The position numbers and the translations under genes were made by a program. Shown here piece after piece: positions 27,301 through 39,300 of a DNA stretch of 64,000 nt (positions are counted from its first letter, which is position 1; the number at the start of each line of letters is the position of its first letter). The notes beneath the pieces were generated by a model. The model ran no database searches, was not told where the DNA came from, and worked only from the letters and a program-made list of their open reading frames with translations. The DNA lies in the NCBI GenBank assembly GCA_034687125.1, contig JAQGBZ010000119.1:108523-172522 (forward strand), given 5' to 3'. The stretch comes from Neelides folsomi (lineage: Eukaryota > Arthropoda > Collembola > Neelipleona > Neelidae).

Positions 27301-30300
27301 AAGATAAACACACGGTTCGTGTTTGCCTTTCCTTATACACATAGTACAACTCGTGATGAAGGATTGGGTGGAGATTTAATTAATTAAGCAATTTCTTCAC
27401 ACTCACTACCTGGCAATTAGCAATTTCCAATTGGGTTCATTTTCATGATTTTTGATCCAGGTTGTGATTTGGGCTGAGAGCGGTGACGGAATGAGCGTCG
27501 CAACTTCACAAGTCACCATACGAATTCTTGATACAAACGATGAAGTTCCAGGTTACTTTTTATTATTTAATTATTCATCATGTCTTGATAGATCTTTTTG
27601 TAATGGAAATTTGTAGAGAAGTGGAAAGAAATTAAAAGAGGCAATTAACTTTAGCAGCTAAACTTTTTCATAAGCTCAAATATTCCTCTTTGTTCTTTCC
27701 AGCCTTTAATTCTCCTCAGTATAACATCAAAGTGGCGGAAGATTTCCCTGAAGGATCTCTCATCTTCACTGGTAAGAAAAAAAGACCATCTTGCACATCC
27801 TTCCTTCATAACATCCTCTAACTAATCCAAACAGAATCGAGATTCACACGTAGAGCATATGTTTATATTACATTTAATATAAACAAACCTTTCACATTGT
27901 TCCACACATATAATAAACTGGAATTGTCATTCAGTTGCTTACACTTCTGCGTATAAAGGAAGAAGAAAATCATTAAGGAGTTTAAGAACTAAATTAAGTA
28001 GACGGAGCTGTGAATGCAAATGAATGGATAAAAAAATTAACTTTGGGGTTTAAATGAGCTCAAGTGTGTGTTGTATAGGCAATTCAAAATTAGTTAAGAA
28101 TTCATCAGAGTAAAAGGAGTCAATTTGGTCAACTATTTATTAGGGAAGGAGTTTATAGGGGAGAAAATGATATTTGAATGGATCTATATGAAATACATAT
28201 TTAAAATATTAAGACCTCGATATGTCCCATTCTCCATATTCTCTATATAGGAAGTTTGTAAATGGAGTTCGTGTAGGTTTATTTTCATGACTCGTTGAGA
28301 TCTCATTTTGAATGAGTTTTGAGGGCCGAAAGGGGATTTCATATTTAATGACTCATTTCTTCTTTGGAGAAGGGTAAGTGGAAAAAAGGCGGGTGTTAGT
28401 AAATAAGTCGCTTAATTATCCCCTTTGAAAGTAACAACTCCGCGTCTCTGGGTTGAATAAATAACCACGGACTTGGGCGGATTGTCGAGAAGGGAGATAA
28501 TATGTAATGTACATATTACTCCGCCTTCCACTCAAAACAGTCTTTGCATAATTGAGAACCTTTTTCATTAGCTATGAAGAATTGACTTTCCCTATTGTAT
28601 ACCATATATTTACAAGTATACTCCCCAGGACCAACTGGGTTTTGTGTTTCGACTACCTTCCTTCTTTCCTGTAAGCGCACAAACCCAGTTGGCTTTGGGG
28701 AGTACATATGTAGTAAGTTTATATTCTCATTGTGTTGAGGAGATTTCATTCCTTGTCTTGTATAGTTCATGCCGTGGATGCAGACAAGAATGGGAATGTA
28801 AAGGAACGATATTCACTTGTCCCTTCTCCTGACACGGCCCACTTCTCGGTGAATCAAGACCATGGATGGATCACCCTCGTCAACAAATTGGATTACGAGG
28901 TGAGGTTTAATGGGAAATAGGGATGGGATTAAAAGTGTTTTCTCCCTTTCCAGACCACCACAAGTCACACGCTCCACGTTGTTGCGACGGACAGTGAGAA
29001 GCCGTATTTAATGAGCACGGCCACCGTTGTTGTAGAGGTCCTCAATGTAAATGACAACCCGAGTCTCTTTGGAACAGGGCATTACTTCTCCACGGGTGAG
29101 TATCTACTCATTTCGATAAAAGGACTCATCTTCTTTACTCCACTCCACTTATTCTGCTCAGACCAGAACCGCTTCCCTTTTAATATCTTAATAGGGATAT
29201 AATATATATCTCACTTTCATTTTAAGGGTCCTTATATTTAACATAGGATACAGTATGTAATATTAATTAATATCTATATCAGTCATATCAAACTAACTTA
29301 TATGGAAGGATATATTTATGGTATTGTATATAGGGATTTTGGATAGAGATTGAGTAATTAAATTTGGAAGCTTGTATTATACTAAAATATTTGATGTAAG
29401 ATAGAACCACGATTTTGCATCGATTTTTAACTGCAATACATTTATATACATATTACCCATATACAAAGGTTATACATACATTATAATCTCTGTATTAAAT
29501 ATACATATTATACATACTTTATGTTAGGTTATTTTTATTAAGTCAAATTCATTAGGTAAATAGGAGATTTTTTGTATTTTTTTAGTAAATATTTACTGGT
29601 GATGAAAGTTTTTGTGTGTGGAATATATTTAATGCATTTTGCATAGATAAACAACTCAAAGTCAGGTTGTTAAATGATTCATTGCTTTCTTCAAGAACGA
29701 TAAATCATTGAGAGCAATGGGAAGTAGGTAGAAAGAGCCAGCGAGCTTTCACGCTCAACTACTTGAGTTATAAAGTAATGATGGGGATTCAAATTAATTC
29801 CTTCCACGAACAAAGCTAAGGTTAAAATATGCAAAGGAATAGCTTGGTTTATTCCTCAACTTTTCTCTCTTACTCTGATAGTGAGGGAAGACGTGGCGGA
29901 AGGGAGTCTCGTTGCGACCGTCGTTACAACCGATATGGACCAAGGAGCTTGGAGGAACAATGCGTCCACCATCGTCCCAACACACTTGTCATACTACATC
30001 GTGGCAGGGAACGAGAAAGGGCATTTCAAAGTAAGAACTCAATTCCCTTCTCGGGTTTCAGGACCATAAAGGCGAGATTGGAGATAGTCGGACCCTCAAA
30101 TGGTCAAAGTTTTCAAAGAGGGGATGGATCAACTCGGAACTTCATTGTCTTTCTAAATGGGGTGGAACTTAATTGGGGTGGGAATTAATAGGGGTTGAAC
30201 TTAATTCGGGCTGAACTTTAATGGGGTTGAAGGGGTTTAATTAATAAAGGGATATTTGTGCAGATTAGCGAAAGAGGAGAAATCAGTATGTGGCGCGGAT

Positions 30301-33300
30301 TGGATGCAGAGGTCGACCAAACCTTTGAACTTACTATTGTAGCAACAGATGGGTTCCATACAGACTACGCCAATTTGACAGTCAACATCTCTGACGTGAA
30401 TGGTGAGTTTGCCTTTTTTCTTTCTCTTTTTTTGGAAACACTATTTGCTCCTTTTTATCTCATGAAATCAGTTGAAAATGAACTTTTTGCTAAGAACCCA
30501 ATTATGGTTTAATCCGTTCATTATAGTTGAATGTATTTTACTGTATATGTAGTAGTTAAACTGGCGGTTTTAATTTCATAATGGTTAAGCGTGGTGCTTT
30601 ATTTAGCATCTGTAATAGAAAGCGTAATCATAAATGTACGTTTAATAGACAATGTTCCAATCTGCCCAATTCCTGAGTATTACAAGGTGCTACAAGAGCT
30701 TGCTCCAATTGGACATTATGTGACGACGATTGAAGCCACAGATCCTGATATAAGTAATTTATTTAAATCTTCAATCCCAGAGCTTAAAGAGACAAATAAA
30801 TTAATTATAAATTGATTAAATAATTAAATTATAACAAGGTGCTGGGCGACCTGTGTTCTCGCTTTCTGGACATGGTTCTGAACATTTTGAGATTGACGGT
30901 GAAAGCGGAGTGATTGTGACCAAAACTGGGTTGGACCGAGAGGGTCCCTTTTCTTCCTATACACTTCTTGCTCATGCACGGGACAAAGAAGCCAAAGAGG
31001 AATGTTCCTCTGTTATTGAAATCATCATCGAGGACGAGAATGACAATTTGCCAAAGTAAGTTCTTGAAGTGAAGTCTTTAATTTAGATACATATTACTTT
31101 ACATTCGCTTTTTTTTATATTAAAAGCTAATATTTAATTGTAATTGTATTTAGGTTTACCGAAGAGGTTTATTCAGTTGCTGTGAAGGAAGACGCTCCAA
31201 TTGGAGCTTTAATTGGGAAAGTCCATGCTGACGATGCTGACGCGGGAGTTAACCGAAGAATCCGCTACAAGCTCACGATGACTTTGGCAAATTCTGAAAC
31301 TCTGATTGAGGATCAATTTGGAATGGATTCGGGAAGTGGAGTTCTCTCACTCCTTCGTCCTCTTGATCGAGAACTCGTTTCTCATTACAATTTGACAATT
31401 CAGGTGAGAAAGTGAAAAAGGAGCTTGGGGCGTCTTAACATCTTGGGCATACATTTCCATTTAATGAATTTTAATTTCTCCTGAGATCTTTAAACACTCA
31501 TTAAATCTTCATTCTTAAGGCGACTGATGGCGGCGATCCTCCGCAGACTTCCCTCGTTGCTATGCATTTACTCGTTTTAGATGTCAACGACAATCCGCCA
31601 GAGTTTGCCTTCAATTATTATTCTTCTTCAATATCTGAGGTGATCAAACGAGTCTTTATTTAGATAGTTTAAATATAACATTCTCTTTTAATTAACTTTG
31701 TAATTCATCGATTTTCTCTTTTATAATATTTCCGCTAAACAAAGTTTCATTTATACTAGAAATACTATATTAGATCTTTTGTTGATTTTCTATTATATGA
31801 GTTAGTTATAATAAGAATCTATATTGACGTTTATATGAAGCTTTTATGTCCATGGAATTAACTCTCGTTTGATTGACAGTTGTCTGGAGTTGGAACGGAA
31901 GTGACGAGAGTGCTGGCCACATCAAAAGATGTTGGAATCAATGCTGAGATCTCATATGACATCGTTGGGGGAAATGGCTATAATCATTTTGGAATCCATC
32001 CAAAGACGGGTGTCATTTTCATCAACGGCTCTCTCGACTACGAGAGGGTTCGAGAATATGTTTTGGCTGTAAGAGCGAGAGACGGCGGAACTCCGCCACT
32101 TGCAGCTCAATGTCTTGTTAATATCTCTGTCTCGGATTCAAACGACAATAGTCCACATTTCCAAATGAGCACCTTTTCTGTAGAAATACCAGAAGATGCG
32201 GCCGTTTCAACTTCTGTGATTCAGGTAACATCTTTTTCCATTTTTTTTAAATATTTTCATCAAAAATTCAAAATTGTAGAGAAAATTGAAAAATTCATTT
32301 AATAGCTTTTGTACATATTTTTTAATAAGTCCAATGTTTCTATTTAAAAATTAATGTGAATTCAGATCACAGCGGCAGATTTGGATAGTGGAGTGAATGC
32401 AGTGATCACTTACGAATTGAAGACCGGAGACAGACTGAAGCATTTTACCATCGATCCAGTGAAGGGAATCATCTCCGTGGCATCAGCTCTTGACCGAGAG
32501 ATGGTAAGATCCTTTAATCCTCTCCCTACTTCCAATTTATTGGGTTGAGATGTTGAGAGAAGACGAAGGGATTAAACGAGGGAGATCTCCCATAACTTCA
32601 GGATCAAACTAAAACCTTCCCATTCCAGATCCCTCATTATTCCCTTGAGGTGTGGGCTACGGACGGCGGAACGCCGGCTCTGTCAACATCAACGCTTGTC
32701 CAAGTCCAAGTCTTGGATCGAAACGACAACGCTCCGTTTTTCTCTAAGGAAAATTATTCAGTCATTGTCCAGGTATATCATAAATCGAAGCGGAATGATG
32801 TGATTGGGAAGGGTTATGGGGCGATTATGGAAGTTCCATAAAGATGAGACTTCATAAATTGTGGATTGAATAGGAGGATCGACCAATTGGGTTCCAAATC
32901 CTCACATTTGATGTGAGTGATGCAGACGGGCCAGCTAATTCAAGTCCTTTCACCTGGGATCTAAGGGACTTGGAGAGTCCAAAAGGAACGCAGCCGCTCT
33001 TTACAGTTTCCCATGGCGGGACTTTGAATGTTGCTGGGAAATTGAACTTCCAAAGGAAAAATGCTTACAACCTTCAGGTGCCCATTTGTTATAGCTTTTG
33101 TTTGAAGCTTTTAAATATTTTCTTTACTCCTTTCCTTTAATTGGATGAACAGAGAGGTTGACAAAAGTTTAATATGTAAATAGGTTCGAGTATTCGACAA
33201 CGGAGATCCACCGCTTTACTCGGATGTAAATGTGACAGTGAAGGTAAACACTTCCTTCCCATCACATAAATCAAGGAGGTTCGTTAGGAATTCAAAGCAA

Positions 33301-36300
33301 TAAACTCCATCGAGAACCGCATTATTCATGTGGGGAAGTCTTTGACTGGAAGTAGGAAACCATTTGTGACCCAATTCAAAAGGTTTTAGTTGAATGGAAA
33401 ATTAGGAATGGCTTTTCTCCTAATTTCCATGGAAATCTTTTTGATTTTTAATCATTATGAGTATTTTAATTTTATATGTTATTTTAGTCCCATATACCAT
33501 GCATAATACATTTAAATAATAAATACCGTTTATTTCCATAAGGTGGTTGACAAATCCCAATGGCCACCGGTTGTGTCAACTTTAACTGTTACGGCCATCA
33601 CTTCTGATGAAACTTACCCAGCTGGAGTTCCATTAGGAAAAGTTCATGCTTCCGATTTTGACCCCTACGACACTCTCGTCTATTCCCTCATTGAAACGAA
33701 AATCTCCTCTCTTTTCACGATTGATCCTTCCAACGGGACATTGAAATGTTTAACCCCACTGAGGGAGGGTTCTTACGAGCTTGGGATTTCCGTAAGCGAC
33801 GGGAGATGGACGGGTCGAGGAGATGCCTACATTCGGATTCTCACCCTCAACTCACTTATGCCGGAGGTGAAGGTCGATTCAGAAGAAGGGAGTGAGAAGA
33901 AAGTTCAAGGGCTCAAAAGTCGAAAGGATATCAGTTCCTTTGCTGTGGTGATGACAATGAAGGGCCACAATCCTCAAAGTCTTCTCTCAAGAATATTTGC
34001 CCTAATGAATGCCGTGAAGGAGGCGATGGGTGGGGAAGGGTCGGCTTATGACGTTGTGGTTCTCTCAGTCCAACCATCAAAATCTGAAAAATCAAGTATG
34101 GTAAGGGCGAAGAGAGAAGAGGAATTGCCTTCAGTGGACGTTCTTCTTGCTGTGAGAAAATCATCTGATCGGTCTTTCATCAGCCCGGCGGACTTAGTCA
34201 AGAAACTCCGATTTGCACTTCCTCAGATTGAATCAGTTCTTGGGGCCAAAGTCGTCCGTTTGACTTATGACATCTGTGGGGAAAGTTCTTGTGATCGAGG
34301 ACAGTAAGTTAATTACATTTTATAATACATATCCGCTTTGTATATGATAGAGTATTTAAAATGTGATGTTTGGAATTTATTAAAATTTTAAATTTTTAGG
34401 TGTCGAACTGTGGCGACATTTGAGGGAACTCAATCTCTCATAACAACTGAGACTTTAAGCCTCATTACTCCTAACCATTACCTGGAAACGATTTGCCTAT
34501 GTCCACCTGGATTTGGAGGTAATTATTCGATTATTTTTTAAAGACTAAGAATTAATTGAAATTAATTAAATACGTGGACGATTAAATATATGATTAAAAT
34601 ATTTTTTTCTAATTGCAGGACCCAAGTGTGAAAGGGTTATTAATGCCTGTGCCCACTCGGAATGTCTCCAGGGCTTCATTTGTGTGCCAGACGCTTCAGC
34701 TAAGGGCTATGCATGCCTTTGCAGAAAAACCTATTGCTCCCCTGATGGCCATTGTGAAGAATGTTCTCACCAGTCAGTCTCTTTTGGGTATAAAGAATTA
34801 ATTTTTTTATTTCTTACCCGAATGATCCAATTCAATTCTCTGGGTTTCATATCATTTTTCGCTAATAGCCCTGACCTCGCCCCACTCACAAATCCATTTC
34901 CAGTCCAATCACGAAATCTCATTTGAAATTTAAATAAGGTGGAAACGGTGCAATTGAGATTTACCTTTCTTTTTTCTATTCGCATATGCATCCATGGTTC
35001 AATTCCTTTGTGAATTCCACAAAGGCTCACAGGATCTTTTTATACATCATTTCTGTAATTGAATCTCTTTCTGGGCTAAATCTCACTCCATATTCAAATA
35101 AAAAAAATTCAATCTACATTACATTATTCAACCATTTATTCAAAATTATTAACTAACACAATTATTTAATACATTTTATCCAATTATCTTTTAGCATTAA
35201 TTACAATTGTATAATTATAAATTCTAATACTACTTTGTACCAATTTGATTTAGGTAAAAGTATACTTATTTTAAAATATTAAATATATTAACAATTAAAT
35301 TTTAACATTGCATTGCGCTATGCATGTGGTTTTTTTCACAATCCGAGAGTTAGAAATGAAGGAAGTAAATAACTCTTCTTAATTTGACTTATATTTTCTC
35401 TTCTTGACTCTCTCGTGTATTCCAAAGAGTCTAATGAGCCCAGTCGCCGTGATGGGCATGGGAATGATGAACAGTGGGAGGATAAATAGTTTCATTTCCG
35501 CCGAGCTCCTCTTCGCGAATTCCTAAAAAGAAGTATTTTCATTATTCCCTCAAACTTCTACATTTTACTTCACAAGAGAGAGAAAAGAGGAAAACTCACT
35601 TTCTAAGTATGTCTGAATTGGGAAAAAGATGAGATAGAGGAGGAAAAAACCGAGAATAACACAAAGGCTCCCAATGACTAGGAAAATTGTAAAGCAAAAC
35701 AACACTCGGCATTTCTTGACCCTTTCCATCCGACTTTCAAAATCCTCCGTTCTCTCATCAACAGTAAAAGTAAATCTCTCCATTCACTATGTATGCATAA
35801 GATAAATGAGACGTATTTAAATTTTGGCCATTTTCCTTAATTAAAATAGTTAGGATTTTGTATTGAAGTAAATAAACCTTTACCTCGACCTCCTTGAAGA
35901 ATTGTTTACAACCAGAGGTTGGACATATGTTAGAAACATATATGTATTACAAATAAACTAATCCCGAGATGGTCTTTTTATCCGGGTTTTTGCACGGAAG
36001 AATGAATCTAATTTAATTCCTCTCTTTGAAACCCGGGAAGGCACGCTCTGAGAAAAAACAGGTTTTTATTCAAAGGACTCAAATGAGCCATTTCAAACAA
36101 TGCCAAAGGCTCGTAGTACTCGTATGATAGGTATACCTACATATATACATACATAGGTACTAGTGTCAATTCTAATCTATTATAAATTGAGTTAAGGGAG
36201 AAATGAGTCCCTTTATGCTTCGTTTCTGTAGGGAATTTAAAAATGCATACAGGTCCATGCTAAGGGTCTTTACATAAATACTGATATCCGTATAGTTCCA

Positions 36301-39300
36301 ATAAATTATAAACATACCTTTTACATTACATAAAGTAGGATATGGAATTAAGCAGTTATGCAGTTAAGTATATGGAAATGATAAACATCTTTCTCTGTAA
36401 ATAGCATATTATGGATTAATAATATCATTTATTTATTCGAATGAATTTTGATACAAACGTCGATTTTTATTATATTTCTGTATGGGTAAATAAATATTTA
36501 CATTTTATATATTTAAAATGTTTTTTTTTAATTTTAGCGGAAGCAGCTTCTTGGCTTACAACGTCGGCCCAAGTTTAGAACGAGAATTGAGTTTGAGCGT
36601 TCGTGTTAAGACTCAATACACGTCAGGAACTCTTTTTCATACTTATGGCCCATTCGACTACGCTCTTTTGGAGGTAATGACCACTTGCATACGTAATAAG
36701 AAATGATTGGCCCAAAGGGTCTTTCAATGGAATAAAAATTAATGGGATTTTAGTGACTAACAAGACTTGTATGACTATATTTTATTCTATTGTATATAGA
36801 TGCATATCATATTTTGGAGTTGGATGCAATTTATATATTTATATTTAATAGAGAAATTTCATTTTTTTAGATTCGCCAAGGTCTGGTTCAATTCTCATGG
36901 GATTTGGGGACTGGGAAGGAAGTTTTGACTGTTACATCAATAACTGTGTCGAACAACAAATGGCACCGAATCCTCCTTCAACTTCGAGATAATTTTGCTG
37001 TCCTTCGAGTGGACGAGAGGTCAACACAAAAGCAAAAGAGTCAAGGACCAGCTCGGGGGCTTCACACCGATGGACACATTTTCATCGGAGCGAGAATGAT
37101 TGGATCAAGTGGAGGAAGGATCGAGAGCTTAATTCCAGCCCAAGGGTTCATTGGCTGCATGAAGGATTTACGATATGGGTCATATACAGAAAACAAATCC
37201 ACGGATCTTCACATCCAAGAAGTCAAACATTACATCACATCTGGGCAAAATCGAGTTCGGACAGAGGTTTCAGATCCAAATTCTGATGACGATGAAGATT
37301 CATTTGATTCGCTCTCTAACGATCCAAAGTCAAATTTCCATATTCGAATCCCATCACTTCCCCTCCACAGTTCCGATAAAGACAAATCCTCTTCATCTCA
37401 TTTGATAAATTCTCGGAATATTTCCTTCTCATGTGAGAAATTCTTACAAGTGGTCGAAGCTTGTCGATCTCAGCCCTGTCTCAATGGCGGAACTTGCCAT
37501 CAAGATCGAACTGCCAATGGTTACCGTTGCGACTGCCCTTCGCGCTTCCACGGCCTCAATTGTGAAATTGACTTGGACTCCTGCGGCTCTTCCCCATGTC
37601 TCAACGGAGGGAAATGTAATCCAACAACTCCGGCCGGCATTTCATTTTCTCCATCTCTCGTCTCCGTCGGGGAATCTCAAGATCCGCAATTTTATTGCCA
37701 ATGTGTTGATGGAACATTTGGAGTTAAATGCGAGAAAGGTCGATGGTGCAAGAATTCAGATCCAGCCGGAGAATCGGAAGTTTGCAACCATCGAGGTGAA
37801 TGTGAAGAAGGCCCTGCTGGACCAATCTGTTGGTGCGAAAAAGGCTACACGGGTGCAACATGCCAATTGGATATCAACGAATGTGAACGTGGAGATGCTT
37901 GTGGGCCTGGATCCACATGTTTGAATTTCGAAGGAGGATTTCGATGTCTTTGCCCAGCAAATGCCACCGGACTTCGATGTAATCGGATTTTAACTACTCC
38001 TTCAATTGTGGCGAGCGACTACCAAGAACTGTTTTTCATTCTCATCATTGTTTTGGTCTTCCTCCTCCTCCTCGTCATTTTCATCTTTCTTAGGAGATGT
38101 TTGAGGGCCAGAGAAAGAGAAGCCGCGTCCAATACAATTCCACTCACTAGTCACAAAGACAATAAAGACAATCGAATTCCTCTACGGGACAATCGGGACA
38201 TGATGAGGAACCGAGATTCGAAAATAAGCAATTTGGAAGTTCGGCCTGTCTCGGCCACTTCGGATATCTTTGCTACGGACATGAGCCCAATTAAAAGTTA
38301 TGGATCTGCGGCGGACGATTTGGAAAAACCGCCGTTCATTAACAACTTGGCTAAAGGAAGCGAGAAGAAGAGAGGAACTCAAGGTCCTGCGTCTTGGGAA
38401 TCAAATCGCGATGATTATCCTAAAAAGCAGAATTGTAATTTCACCATTTAAAATTTCTATTCAGCCTGCCGCTTTTTTCTTTGACCTTTTTTTTTATTCC
38501 TCCTGGTTTTCATTTTTCTTTTTAAACTTGGGATTTCCCACCGACACGTTTCAAGTCAATTTCATTTATTTCAGACATGAAAGGAGAAATCAATTGGGTT
38601 TCAAAGGGAAGCAAACCCAGTTCCCCTGTTTCCACTGAAGCAAGTTCAGGTTTACACACACAGCTTACATTTTTATCATTTTTTATTCTTTTTGCAATTT
38701 TCACTCCCACAATTCGACCAATCCACTCATTTAGTCAAATTTTTATTATTCCTATCTTATTGTTAGAGGAAAGTTCATTTTTAAATTCAGGGATTCAATG
38801 GAATAATAAAATGGAATATTTTATTATTCCATTTTTTTATTATATTCTACAGACACGCAGTTATTAGTTATCCAAGATTACAAAAACATTTTTTAATTGT
38901 TTCGGCATTCTTTTTTAACTTTATTGTAATTTTAATCGAAATTATTGTTTGTAACACGACTACATAAATATTAAAAGATATTTATTTTGTTTTTAATATT
39001 AAAATATTTTGTTAAGTTTGCCATTAAATTAAAACTGACATATAGTTGAGTGCAAGTTGAATTGATTAAAACTCTTTGAATTGAATATCCAATAAATGTA
39101 ATATTTATCTAAATAATATTCATTTAAATTTTTCAGGGTACCATTGGGATCACAGTGATTTGAGTCATCCAGCCAACATTTCACCGACCCGAACTCTTCC
39201 GCCTCCTCCAGACATCCCGGATTCGCTCTCCCTTATTTCACACGATTCCAACACTCACGAAGTCCCAACCATCAACCTCGCCGCCTTTCCACCCATTGAC

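Noticed and set aside
28516-28770. Minus-strand ORF of 84 codons
   Set aside because: It overlaps the intronic hairpin and the start of a cadherin exon and has no coding features. Its length is partly due to the inverted repeat.
34788-34926. Plus-strand ORF continuing past exon 39 of the Fat-like gene
   Set aside because: This is read-through into the intron. The phase-2 splice to 36538 produces the expected laminin-G start FGGSSFLAY.
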